Shown here: piece by piece, positions 17,904-24,772 of the stretch
Layout of the letters: each line of letters opens with the position of its first letter
Position numbering within the stretch: the first letter of the stretch is position 1
Assembly (NCBI RefSeq): GCF_002440635.1
Contig: NZ_DJUW01000010.1
Location: forward strand, 1-39,217
DNA from: Novosphingobium sp. UBA6272
Lineage (GTDB): Bacteria > Pseudomonadota > Alphaproteobacteria > Sphingomonadales > Sphingomonadaceae
Direction: 5' to 3'
Length of the DNA: 39,217 bases
Program-made: the position numbers and the translations under genes
The notes under the pieces: generated by a model
What the model saw: the letters and a program-made list of their open reading frames with translations, nothing else
Told to the model about the DNA's origin: nothing
The model's database searches: none

Positions 17904-18499
17904 GCTGCTTCTACTCCCTTGGATAGCCAGGGCAGCGCGGCCCGGGCATTGTTTTCATAGTCTGTGATCGCCGAATCGCGCGACAGGGTCAGGCCCACTT
18001 CGTCTAGCCCGTTCAGCAGGCAGTGCTTGCGGAACGGGTCGATTTCGAAGGGGAACCGGTCCTGAAACGGTGTGGTGACGACCTGGTTTTCCAGATCGAT
18101 ATGCACCGGCTCGGTCCGGGCCACTTCCAGCAGGCGATCGACGGCTTCCTGGGGGAGGACGACGGTCAGGATGCCGTTCTTGAAGGCATTCCCGGAAAAG
18201 ATGTCGGAAAAGCTGGGCGCAATCACCGCCTTGATGCCCAGATCGAGCAAGGCCCAGGCGGCATGCTCACGGCTGGAGCCGCAGCCAAAATTGTCCCCCG
18301 CAATCAGGATTGGCGATCCGGTAAACTCGGCGCTGTCGAACAGGTTGTCGGGATCCTTGCGCAGGGTCTCGAACGCGCCCTGACCCAGGCCGTCGCGGGT
18401 GATCGTCTTCAGCCAGTGCGCCGGGATGATCACATCGGTATCGACGTTTTTGGCGCCGAACGGGATCGCCCGGCCGTCGACTTCGCGCACCGCTTCCAT
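17900..18499 (-). CDS. leuD: 3-Isopropylmalate dehydratase small subunit
   Basis: 199-residue LeuD. With LeuC it isomerises 2-isopropylmalate to 3-isopropylmalate in leucine synthesis. The swivel-domain motifs NVDTDVIIPAHWLKT and GDNFGCGSSREHAAWAL are intact. ATG 18499 overlaps the stop of the upstream 63-aa gene (TGATG); a TTG one codon earlier is unlikely. leuD is separated from leuC by two small genes of unknown role and an AT-rich gap, whereas the two usually adjoin. Confidence 0.96.
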   Translation of the reverse strand: MEAVREVDGRAIPFGAKNVDTDVIIPAHWLKTITRDGLGQGAFETLRKDPDNLFDSAEFTGSPILIAGDNFGCGSSREHAAWALLDLGIKAVIAPSFSDIFSGNAFKNGILTVVLPQEAVDRLLEVARTEPVHIDLENQVVTTPFQDRFPFEIDPFRKHCLLNGLDEVGLTLSRDSAITDYENNARAALPWLSKGVEAA

Positions 18500-18690
18500 C
18501 AATCGGTTTCCGGGGCGGCTTCGGGGCGGGGTGGGGGCGCGGTCGGTTTCTTGGCCTTTTCGCGGCGGCGCGAGGCATAGAGCAGCGCTGCGGCCAAGGC
18601 GGCCGAGCCAATTGCTGCACCTGCAAGAGCGGCCTTGCCGCTGATCCCGCCCTTTTCGGACTTTTCGGTCTTGTCGCTTTCGTCGGTCAT
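18499..18690 (-). CDS. Small single-pass membrane protein, unknown
   Basis: 63 residues: a charged N-terminus (MTDESDKTEKSEKGG), one Ala/Gly-rich helix (about 20-41), then RRREKAKK and a proline-rich acidic tail. The positive-inside pattern suggests the C-terminus faces the cytoplasm. The stop codon overlaps the leuD start, so it is translated ahead of leuD. I do not recognise a family. The coupling is the main evidence that it is a real gene. Confidence 0.65.
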   Translation of the reverse strand: MTDESDKTEKSEKGGISGKAALAGAAIGSAALAAALLYASRRREKAKKPTAPPPRPEAAPETD

Positions 18691-18944
18691 GGCTTCCCTA
18701 TGTCTATCGCGGGCGGCGGGTTCAAGGGCATCGGTTGCATTTTAATTCGCTTGCCGTTGCGGATGCTTACACTGAATGGACCGCCGAGTATCAGAAATAT
18801 ATTTAAATTACAGTTAGATATCCAATTCTTGTGTAAACTTCCATTTGCGCCGCATCATTCTGGCGTTGAAGGCCGTTTCGTTGCGGTGCCAGTTTGCACA
18901 AGTTGACGTTGTAGGACAGCGCCAGCTTCATGCCGGACCGGCTT
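18691..18944. other. AT-rich gap between leuC-side and leuD-side genes
   Basis: 254 bases of distinctly lower GC, with runs such as AAATATATTTAAATTA near 18797-18812. A 68-codon open frame on plus shows no start signal or family. It may hold a promoter for leuD or be the trace of an insertion. I cannot fix a -35/-10 pair. Confidence 0.4.
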
Positions 18945-19382
18945 TCACACCGGCCCGTCGCGTGGCTGCAATTCCTGCCGGGCCAAGAGGCAGCGCACTG
19001 CCGAAACAAGGCCGACAAGGTGCAGGACGAATGTAAGCGGCAGGATAACCTTCAGATCGCTCGGCAGGTCGCTCCAGAAGCCGAGGTAGTGCGTTTCTGC
19101 CGGGCGTCCGAAGACGTCCTCATAGTGCCGGATACGGCCCGTGCCGCGATGAAACTCCTTGAGGTACCACCAGGTCAGCGGCAGCGCCAAAAGACCCAGC
19201 GCACCCAAATAGGCCTGGCCCAGCCGCCAGGCGACATCCTCAGGTATGTAGTGCCGTGCCGATAGCATCGCGCCGTCCGGTGCATCCTCGGCGCGGTGCA
19301 GCAGGCGCGTTATCCAGCGGCCCAGCGGCACCAGGGGCCAAATGCGGAGCAACGATGCTGACGGCTGGTCACTAAAAGCCAT
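18945..19382 (-). CDS. Hypothetical membrane protein between leuC and leuD
   Basis: 145 residues. Two hydrophobic stretches are clear (about 54-70 and 112-132). Between them lies a polar segment rich in aromatic and charged residues (KEFHRGTGRIRHYEDVFGRP). I do not recognise a family. ATG 19382 lacks a good Shine-Dalgarno. It starts 43 bases after leuC ends and is followed by the AT-rich gap, so it may be an insertion in an ancestral leuCD operon. Codon use looks less strongly GC-biased than in leuC. Confidence 0.6.
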   Translation of the reverse strand: MAFSDQPSASLLRIWPLVPLGRWITRLLHRAEDAPDGAMLSARHYIPEDVAWRLGQAYLGALGLLALPLTWWYLKEFHRGTGRIRHYEDVFGRPAETHYLGFWSDLPSDLKVILPLTFVLHLVGLVSAVRCLLARQELQPRDGPV

Positions 19383-19425
19383 TCGAAAGCGCTACCGCGA
19401 TCAGCGCGGCAAGAGAAGTGGTGTC

Positions 19426-20853
19426 TTACAGCTCCCGCACATCGCTTAGCCGCCCGGTCACCGCGGCCGCTGCCGCCATCGCCGGGCTGACCAGATGGGT
19501 CCGCGCGCCCGGTCCCTGTCTGCCGACGAAGTTCCGGTTGCTGGTCGAAGTGCAGCGTTCGCCCGCCGGAACCTTGTCCGGGTTCATCCCGAGGCAGGCC
19601 GAGCAGCCCGGCTCGCGCCATTCGAGGCCGGCGTTGATGAATATCTGGTCCAGGCCTTCGGCTTCGGCCTGGCGCTTGACCAGGCCCGATCCGGGGACGA
19701 CGATGGCCCACTTGACGTTCGCGGCCTTGGTTCGGCCCTTTAGCACCGCGGCGGCGGCGCGCAGGTCTTCGATCCGGCTGTTGGTGCACGAACCGATGAA
19801 CACGTTCTGGACCTCGACATCCTGCATCCGCATGCCCGGGGTCAGGCCCATGTAATCGAGCGATTTGCGCACAGCTTCCTGCTTGCTCGGATCGGCGAAG
19901 CTTTCCGGCGCCGGGACCGTGCCGGTGATCGCCACGGTATCTTCCGGGCTGGTGCCCCAGGTGACTGTGGGCGCGATATCGGCGGCCTGGATCACCACGA
20001 CCTTGTCGTAACGCGCGCCCGGATCGGTGCGCAGGCTGGTCCACCAGGCGGCGGCCTTGTCCCAGTCCGCCCCCTTGGGGGCATAGGGCCGGCCCTTGAC
20101 GTATTCGATGGTCTTTTCATCCGGCGCGATCAGGCCGGCGCGGGCGCCATGCTCGATCGCCATGTTTGATACGGTCAGCCGCCCCTCGATCGAGAGGTTG
20201 CGGATCGCCGCGCCGGTATATTCGATGACATAGCCGGTCCCGCCTGCCGCGCCGAGCACGCCGGTGATGTGCAGCACCAGGTCCTTGGCGGTGACGCCGG
20301 GGCCCAGATCGCCCTCGATCCGGACTTCCATCGATTTGGACTGCTTGAGCAGCAGGGTCTGGGTGGCGAGGACGTGTTCGACCTCGCTGGTCCCGATCCC
20401 GAAAGCCAGCGCGCCAAGCCCGCCGTGGCAGGCGGTGTGGCTATCGCCGCAAACGATGGTCGCGCCGGGCAGCGAAAAGCCCTGTTCGGGCCCGACGACA
20501 TGGACGATCCCCTGTTCGGCGTCGGCATCGCCGATCAGCCGAATGCCGAATTCGGGCGCATTGCGTTCCAGCGCGGCAAGCTGCTGGGCGCTTTCGGCAT
20601 CGGCGATTGGAATGCGCTGTCCGGCCGTGTCGCGGCGGGCCGTGGTCGGCAGGTTGTGATCCGGCACGGCGAGCGTAAGGTCGGGGCGGCGGACCTTGCG
20701 TCCGGCCATGCGCAGCGCTTCGAAGGCCTGCGGGCTGGTTACTTCGTGGACCAGATGCCGGTCGATATAAATCAGGCAGGTGTCATCATCGCGACGCTCC
20801 ACCACGTGAGCGTCCCAGATCTTTTCGTAGAGGGTGCGCGGAGTCTCGGCCAT
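19426..20853 (-). CDS. leuC: 3-Isopropylmalate dehydratase large subunit
   Basis: 475-residue aconitase-family subunit that holds the 4Fe-4S cluster. The cluster ligands are in FIGSCTNSR and EPGCSACLGMN (CxxC). The N-terminal block TLYEKIWDAHVV and VCGDSHTACHGGLGALAFGIG are typical. ATG 20853 begins the conserved N-terminus; two earlier in-frame ATGs add only alanine-rich sequence. Downstream comes leuD after two unknown genes; upstream is DUF454. Confidence 0.96.
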   Translation of the reverse strand: MAETPRTLYEKIWDAHVVERRDDDTCLIYIDRHLVHEVTSPQAFEALRMAGRKVRRPDLTLAVPDHNLPTTARRDTAGQRIPIADAESAQQLAALERNAPEFGIRLIGDADAEQGIVHVVGPEQGFSLPGATIVCGDSHTACHGGLGALAFGIGTSEVEHVLATQTLLLKQSKSMEVRIEGDLGPGVTAKDLVLHITGVLGAAGGTGYVIEYTGAAIRNLSIEGRLTVSNMAIEHGARAGLIAPDEKTIEYVKGRPYAPKGADWDKAAAWWTSLRTDPGARYDKVVVIQAADIAPTVTWGTSPEDTVAITGTVPAPESFADPSKQEAVRKSLDYMGLTPGMRMQDVEVQNVFIGSCTNSRIEDLRAAAAVLKGRTKAANVKWAIVVPGSGLVKRQAEAEGLDQIFINAGLEWREPGCSACLGMNPDKVPAGERCTSTSNRNFVGRQGPGARTHLVSPAMAAAAAVTGRLSDVREL

Positions 20854-20898
20854 GGCCTGCGCCATAGGCAGGGCAGGGGCCAATTTGCAAGCGCGCTG

Positions 20899-21252
20899 CT
20901 ATTCGTTGCGGGTCCAGATCCAGGTTCCGGAGATCACCAGCACCGCGATCGAGATCAGCACCCACGGCCAGCCGATCGTGAACCAGGTAAAACCGACGCC
21001 AACCATCATCGCAACGATTGCCGAGATCTTGGCCCGGCGCGAAATCGCCCCGCGCTCGCGCCAATCGCGCAGCGACTGGCCGTAGTGCGGGTGATTGAGC
21101 AGGCGCTCCTCCAAGGCTGGATTGCTGCGGGCAAAGCAGAATGCGGCAAGGACCAGAAACGGGACGGTTGGGACAATCGGGAGAAAGGCTCCGGCAATCC
21201 CGAGCCCGACCGATAGCAGACCTCCGCCCAGGTAGAGGTGGCGCTTTACCAT
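20899..21252 (-). CDS. YbaN / DUF454 family membrane protein
   Basis: 117 residues. The block LGIAGAFLPIVPTVPFLVLAAFCFAR-SNP and the downstream HPHYGQSLRDWRERGAISRRAK match DUF454 (E. coli YbaN). There are three to four hydrophobic helices. The biochemical role is unknown. It starts one base after the sufE stop, so the two are almost certainly co-transcribed; leuC follows 45 bases later. Confidence 0.92.
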   Translation of the reverse strand: MVKRHLYLGGGLLSVGLGIAGAFLPIVPTVPFLVLAAFCFARSNPALEERLLNHPHYGQSLRDWRERGAISRRAKISAIVAMMVGVGFTWFTIGWPWVLISIAVLVISGTWIWTRNE

Positions 21253-21253
21253 G

Positions 21254-21664
21254 TCACGATGCGGTCAGACGCCCGGCAGTCTCGCGCACAAGGGCGATCA
21301 TGTTGGGCACGCCCTGGGTGCGGTTCGAGGAAAGCTGGTTCCTGAGATCAAACGGCGCAAGCGCGGCAGCGATGTCGGTCGCGGCGACTTCGGCGGCGGG
21401 GCGGTCCTGTACTGCCGAGAGGACCAGCGCGACGATCCCCTTGGTGATCGCGGCGTTGCTGTCGGCCAGGAAATGCAGGCGGCCATCGTCCAGCCGGGTC
21501 GGATAGACCCAGACCGAGGCCGAACAGCCGCGCACCAGCGTAGCGTCGGTTTTCAGCGCATCGGGCATCGGCTCAAGCTCGCGCCCCAGCTCGATCAGCA
21601 GGCGATAGCGTTCGTCGCCCTCCAGGAATTCATATTCTTCGGCGATGTCGGACAGGCTGCGCAT
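21254..21664 (-). CDS. sufE: SufE family cysteine desulfuration protein
   Basis: 136 residues. SufE accepts persulfide sulfur from SufS for Fe-S cluster assembly; the acceptor is Cys47 in VRGCSASVWV. Blocks SDIAEEYEFLEGDERYRLLIELGREL and DSNAAITKGIVALVL are conserved. ATG 21664 is the family start; 30 upstream in-frame codons run into the inverted repeat at 21714 and are not coding. No other suf gene is present here. Confidence 0.95.
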   Translation of the reverse strand: MRSLSDIAEEYEFLEGDERYRLLIELGRELEPMPDALKTDATLVRGCSASVWVYPTRLDDGRLHFLADSNAAITKGIVALVLSAVQDRPAAEVAATDIAAALAPFDLRNQLSSNRTQGVPNMIALVRETAGRLTAS

Positions 21665-21713
21665 CGGGTGGCATCTAGGGATGGAAAGGCCATGCCGCAA
21701 CCGTTGTGCGGGG

Positions 21714-21790
21714 GCTTCGACAAGCTCAGCCTGAGCGGGCCTTTGCGAGAACAATACTCAAATTTCCGCTCGGGCTGAGCTTGTCGAAGC
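21714..21790. repeat. REP-like inverted repeat
   Basis: 25-base arms at 21714-21738 and 21766-21790 are reverse complements with one mismatch (A/G), separated by 27 bases. Each arm holds CTTCGACAAGCTCAGC or its complement. From memory this core is a common dispersed repeat in sphingomonad genomes. It lies between the end of the psp operon (25 bases away) and sufE, where the hairpin could stabilise or end the psp transcript. Confidence 0.75.
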
Positions 21791-21815
21791 CGCAGGCGGC
21801 CGCAGGCCAACCCAG

Positions 21816-21992
21816 CTAGCCGCTCAACCCGCCGGGGCGGGTAAGGGCGTAGTAGATCACATAGAACCACGAGAGGACCCCATGGACGATCGCCCAGATG
21901 ATCGACTTGTTGACGCTCCAGCTGATCGCGACCGCGATGGCAGTGCCGAGGCCGATCCCGGCCTTGGCGGCATCGTTTCGGCGCTCGCTCAC
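21816..21992 (-). CDS. Small membrane protein, last gene of the psp operon (GTG start)
   Basis: 58 residues: MSERRNDAAKAGIGLGTAIA, then a hydrophobic stretch through WSVNKSIIWAIVHGVLSW and FYVIYYAL, ending RPGGLSG. It reads as one long or two short membrane segments with aromatic-rich ends. The start codon is GTG at 21992, overlapping the stop of the upstream 77-aa gene as GTGA; this coupling supports a real gene. It lacks the PspB-like coiled coil of its neighbours. I do not recognise a family. The REP-like hairpin follows. Confidence 0.7.
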   Translation of the reverse strand: MSERRNDAAKAGIGLGTAIAVAISWSVNKSIIWAIVHGVLSWFYVIYYALTRPGGLSG

Positions 21993-22222
21993 AGATCAAC
22001 CCCGGCGGCGATCGCTTCAAGCTTGCGGATCCGCTCCTTGAGGTCGGCAATCTCGATCCGCGCTGCGCCGTTGACGGCGCCGCCCTCGATCTCGGGCCGG
22101 TGCATTTCGAGCTCGCGGGTCTTGAGCGATAGCCAGCCTTGCCAGCCGCGCAGCGATGCCGTGGCCAGGATAGTGACCGACAACAGGGCGGTGGCGGCGA
22201 TCAGGAAGTAGTCGCTGATCAT
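21989..22222 (-). CDS. Small membrane protein with short coiled coil, degenerate PspB-like
   Basis: 77 residues. A membrane helix (about 5-24) is followed by a polar stretch and a C-terminal heptad-like segment IEIADLKERIRKLEAIAAG. That end resembles the RVLERIATD motif of the five upstream paralogues but is cut short after LEAIAAG, without the IExLR block. GAGGGAG lies about 9 bases before ATG 22222. It is the sixth member of the array by position and likely a truncated or diverged copy. Confidence 0.75.
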   Translation of the reverse strand: MISDYFLIAATALLSVTILATASLRGWQGWLSLKTRELEMHRPEIEGGAVNGAARIEIADLKERIRKLEAIAAGVDL

Positions 22223-22249
22223 GGCGTTTTCTCCCTCTTGGTTCCTCGT

Positions 22250-22558
22250 TTACCTGTCGCGCAGGCTTTCGATTTCATCGGCCAGGGCGCGGGTCTGGCG
22301 GTGATTGGTACTGTTCGCATCGGTGGCAATCCGTTCCAGCACGTGGATCCGTTCGCGCAGCGATTCGACTTCCTTTTCAAGCTCGTGCTCGCGCGCGCTG
22401 GGGGCGCTCAGCAGCGGATCGACCGGGGCGTCGCCATGGCGGTGCCGACCGCGTCCAAAGGGCATTCCGCTGCCGCCACCGGACTTGATCCGCTGCGTGC
22501 GGATCGAATACCAGGCGCCGATCCCGGCAATCACGATCAGGGTAGTTCCAAAATCCAT
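22250..22558 (-). CDS. PspB-like membrane/coiled-coil protein (array copy 5)
   Basis: 102 residues: an N-terminal helix (about 4-18), a Gly/Arg/His-rich linker (about 28-42), then a coiled coil with ELEKEVESLRERIHVLERIA and TD. A ten-residue insertion separates this from the final ADEIESLRDR. The end motif is shared with the four copies upstream. GGAGGG precedes ATG 22558. PspB in other bacteria is an inner-membrane protein that helps PspC relay stress to PspA; a related role is inferred. The longer open frame upstream is other-frame sequence. Confidence 0.8.
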   Translation of the reverse strand: MDFGTTLIVIAGIGAWYSIRTQRIKSGGGSGMPFGRGRHRHGDAPVDPLLSAPSAREHELEKEVESLRERIHVLERIATDANSTNHRQTRALADEIESLRDR

Positions 22559-22577
22559 CTTTTCCCTCCGGATCCTG

Positions 22578-22853
22578 TCAACGTGCGTCGGCGCGTTCGC
22601 GCAGATCTTCGATTTCGGCAGCAAGAGTGCTGCCCTTATCGGTGGCAATCCGTTCCAGCACCCGCAGGCGCTGTTCCAGCTGGGCAACTTCGCCGCTGCC
22701 CTTGCGGCCCTGCGCCTCGGCCAGGCGGACCTGAAGTTCCAACTCTTTCTCGCGGTGCTTGAGCCGCCGATTGTGAGCATCAAGCAGGATGCCAGAGATC
22801 GAAATCAGCCCAACAACCAGTGCGCAGAATGCCACAGCTTCGGGAAAGCCCAT
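22578..22853 (-). CDS. PspB-like membrane/coiled-coil protein (array copy 4)
   Basis: 91 residues: membrane helix (about 5-25), then a charged stretch HNRRLKHREKELELQVRLAE and the terminal motif QLEQRLRVLERIATDKGSTL followed by AAEIEDLRERADAR. This is one of the cleanest copies of the array motif. ATG 22853 overlaps the upstream stop (TGATG), so translation is coupled. The topology of short N-terminus, one helix and cytoplasmic coiled coil is the same as in PspB. Confidence 0.85.
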   Translation of the reverse strand: MGFPEAVAFCALVVGLISISGILLDAHNRRLKHREKELELQVRLAEAQGRKGSGEVAQLEQRLRVLERIATDKGSTLAAEIEDLRERADAR

Positions 22854-23146
22854 CACGCTTTGTCTCCGCTCCGCAGGTTCTCGATCTGGGCGGCGATGTT
22901 GACCGATTTGTCGGTCGCGATCCGTTCCAGCACGATCACCCGGTCCTCGAACATGGCCAGCCGTTCCTTCAGCTCGGCATTCTCGGCCTTGAGCGCCGAG
23001 ACTTCCTTGCCGCCGCGATCGGTCTTGCCGCCCCATTCGTCTTCCAGGGCATAGCCGTGGCGGGCGCGGATCCAGTTGTTGATGATCCAGCCGCCGGTGC
23101 TGATCGCGATGATCCAGATCACGAATTCCGGTCCACCCCAGTTCAT
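22853..23146 (-). CDS. PspB-like membrane/coiled-coil protein (array copy 3)
   Basis: 97 residues: helix at about 8-25 (FVIWIIAISTGGWIINNW), linker with the block ARHGYALEDEWG, then a long coiled coil (about 48-75) ending RVIVLERIATDKSVNIAAQI and ENLR. The YALEDEWG block has a counterpart (YPLNGSWG) in the next copy, so copies 3 and 2 are the closest relatives outside the end motif. Its start overlaps the previous stop as ATGA. Confidence 0.85.
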   Translation of the reverse strand: MNWGGPEFVIWIIAISTGGWIINNWIRARHGYALEDEWGGKTDRGGKEVSALKAENAELKERLAMFEDRVIVLERIATDKSVNIAAQIENLRSGDKA

Positions 23147-23481
23147 TGCACGTCCTTTCGCTCGATCCGCAGGGCCTCGATCTGCTGAGTCAGCTGATAG
23201 CCGCTGTCGGTGACAATCCGTTCGATGTTGCCGAGCCGGTCCTTGACGCTGCCCAGTTCGGCCCGCAGCTGCGCGTTCTCGGTGCTGAGCAGCTTGATCC
23301 GCTCGCCTTCCTCGCTTGAGGTCTTGGGATAGAGCTTCTGCCCCCAGGACCCGTTGAGCGGATAGCCGTTCTTGATCCGCATTCGGGTATCAAGCAGCCA
23401 CGCGCCGCAACCGATCGCGGTAACGATCGCGATTATCGGACCAATGATGCGGACAACTTCAAAGATTTCATTCGGTTCCAT
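23143..23481 (-). CDS. PspB-like membrane/coiled-coil protein (array copy 2)
   Basis: 112 residues: helix at about 10-31, the RMRIKNGYPLNGSWGQKLYP block, then a coiled coil (about 60-85) ending DRLGNIERIVTDSGYQLTQQ and IEALRIERK. The motif Leu is replaced by Ile (NIERIVTD). ATG 23481 overlaps the upstream stop as TGATG. It is the longest of the five full copies. Confidence 0.85.
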   Translation of the reverse strand: MEPNEIFEVVRIIGPIIAIVTAIGCGAWLLDTRMRIKNGYPLNGSWGQKLYPKTSSEEGERIKLLSTENAQLRAELGSVKDRLGNIERIVTDSGYQLTQQIEALRIERKDVQ

Positions 23482-23774
23482 CAGCCGAGATCCTTTTCAC
23501 GCCGGTCAAGCAGGGCCTCGACCTTGCGGGCATCGCGCAGCGCCTCGATCTGGCTGGCGACGTCATAGCCCTTGTCGGTGACGATCCGTTCCAGCACGCG
23601 GACGCGCTGTTCCAATTCCGTGTTGTTGGCAGCGTATTGCGCGGCCTTCTCGGCAGTCGCCTTGATTTCCATCTCGGCGATCTTTTGCCTGTGTTTGGCC
23701 CATATCGCCGAGATCGGAATCATCATCGGCAAGCCCACTGTAATTGCGACGATTGCTATTGTCCCCAGGTCCAT
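23481..23774 (-). CDS. PspB-like membrane/coiled-coil protein (array copy 1)
   Basis: 97 residues: helix at about 3-24, a charged helix KHRQKIAEMEIKATAEKAAQ, then ELEQRVRVLERIVTDKGYDV followed by ASQIEALRDARK and a charged tail. GAGGGA lies about 8 bases before ATG 23774. The layout resembles E. coli PspB, whose C-terminus reads RIQALESILDAEHPNW; here the corresponding part is RVRVLERIVTD. It follows the second pspC gene by 25 bases. Confidence 0.85.
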   Translation of the reverse strand: MDLGTIAIVAITVGLPMMIPISAIWAKHRQKIAEMEIKATAEKAAQYAANNTELEQRVRVLERIVTDKGYDVASQIEALRDARKVEALLDRREKDLG

Positions 23775-23799
23775 TTTGCTATTCCCTCAATTCGGATTT

Positions 23800-24177
23800 T
23801 CAGCGCAGGCGTTCGATTTCGCTCGAAAGGCGCGGGTTGCTGCTGACGTAGAACGTTTCGACTTCGGCCAGGCGGCGGTCGATCTCGCGCAGCTGGCCCT
23901 TCACTTCGCGGGCGGTGCGGGCGGGCGACTGGCGGACGCCTTGCCAGAACTGCTGCTCCTGACGGTCAACATATAGCTGCTGCGGCTTCTTGTCCGCCAG
24001 CAGACCGACCAGGAAATAGATCGGCAGAATGGCGCCGCCGGTCATGAACACCAGCCCCAGAAAGCCCAGCCGAACCCAGATCGAATTGATCCCGGTGTAA
24101 TCGGCGATCCCGGCGCAGACGCCCATCAGCTTCTTGTTCGCCTTGTCTTTGTAAAAGCGGGTGCGCGGGCTGTTCAT
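23800..24177 (-). CDS. PspC-domain protein with C-terminal coiled coil
   Basis: 125 residues. The N-terminal PspC domain reads FYKDKANKKLMGVCAGIADY followed by TG and a long hydrophobic segment (about 38-62) ending GLLADKK. After a linker, a helix (about 90-125) ends REIDRRLAEVETFYVSSNPR and LSSEIERLR, which echoes the end motif of the PspB-like array (RVLERI..TD...IExLR). It thus looks like a PspC domain carrying a PspB-like tail. Its start overlaps the first pspC stop (ATGA). Confidence 0.92.
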   Translation of the reverse strand: MNSPRTRFYKDKANKKLMGVCAGIADYTGINSIWVRLGFLGLVFMTGGAILPIYFLVGLLADKKPQQLYVDRQEQQFWQGVRQSPARTAREVKGQLREIDRRLAEVETFYVSSNPRLSSEIERLR

Positions 24178-24476
24178 CGGTCTATCCCCTTCCTCGATGC
24201 CGGCTGGACCAAGTCCCCGGCCGGTTCGGCTACATACGGTTCGGCAAAGGTGCGGTTGAGGCTATCCGTATAGAGGTACGGAGGCTTCTTCTTGGTCACC
24301 AGCACGATCACGAAATACACAATCAAAACTATGAAATTTAATACGAAAAACAGTCCAACGAAGAGCAGGCGGAACCACAGGGGCTCGACTTTGAAGTAGT
24401 CACCCAGGCCAGCGCAGACGCCGGAAATCTTTCCATTGAACTTGTCCCGGTAGAATGTCCGGTAGCCCTGGCTCAT
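24174..24476 (-). CDS. pspC: Phage shock protein C
   Basis: 100 residues: PspC domain with FYRDKFNGKISGVCAGLGDY, then a strongly hydrophobic segment (about 33-63) and a polar C-terminal tail (KKKPPYLYTDSLNRTF). PspC is the inner-membrane sensor or effector that, with PspB, recruits PspA on membrane stress. Its start overlaps the pspB stop (ATGA). The tail is short and lacks the coiled coil of the next PspC. Confidence 0.95.
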   Translation of the reverse strand: MSQGYRTFYRDKFNGKISGVCAGLGDYFKVEPLWFRLLFVGLFFVLNFIVLIVYFVIVLVTKKKPPYLYTDSLNRTFAEPYVAEPAGDLVQPASRKGIDR

Positions 24477-24769
24477 CGGCCGCTCCGCAGTTTCGTCGGG
24501 GCTGCGGTGAGGTCATCCAGTGATGGGGCCTTGGCTGACCCATCGGTCAGTTGCCGGGCCTCGCGGAAGTCCGGATTGTCGGCGGCAACCAGCCGTTCGA
24601 CAGTGTCCATCCTGTCATCCAGGCGGCGGGCCAGCTGGTAAAGATCTTCCAGCAGAGCCTCATCGTTAGTGGTCAGAGTCGGTGCGGTCTTCCACTTGGT
24701 GATATAGTGAAAAGTGATCCAGACTATGCCCAGGAGCGTGAAACCTAACGGGACAAAGATGTCTTCCAC
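24473..24769 (-). CDS. pspB: Phage shock protein B (GTG start)
   Basis: 98 residues: N-terminal helix (about 5-24), then LLEDLYQLARRLDDRMDTVE and RLVAADNPDFREARQL, which corresponds to the RERIQALESILDAEHPNWR end of E. coli PspB. The C-terminus is about 25 residues longer than the E. coli protein. The start is GTG 24769, three bases after the pspA stop, with AGGAGGG inside the pspA end. PspB partners with PspC in stress signalling. Its position between pspA and pspC is the classical order. Confidence 0.88.
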   Translation of the reverse strand: MEDIFVPLGFTLLGIVWITFHYITKWKTAPTLTTNDEALLEDLYQLARRLDDRMDTVERLVAADNPDFREARQLTDGSAKAPSLDDLTAAPTKLRSGR

Positions 24770-24772
24770 GGC

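Noticed and set aside
18700..18906. 68-codon plus-strand frame in the leuC-leuD gap
   Set aside because: No Shine-Dalgarno, no recognisable product, and it runs against the co-directional genes around it.
21665..21754. N-terminal extension of SufE by 30 residues
   Set aside because: The extension is translated from one arm of the inverted repeat at 21714-21790, and SufE homology begins at ATG 21664.
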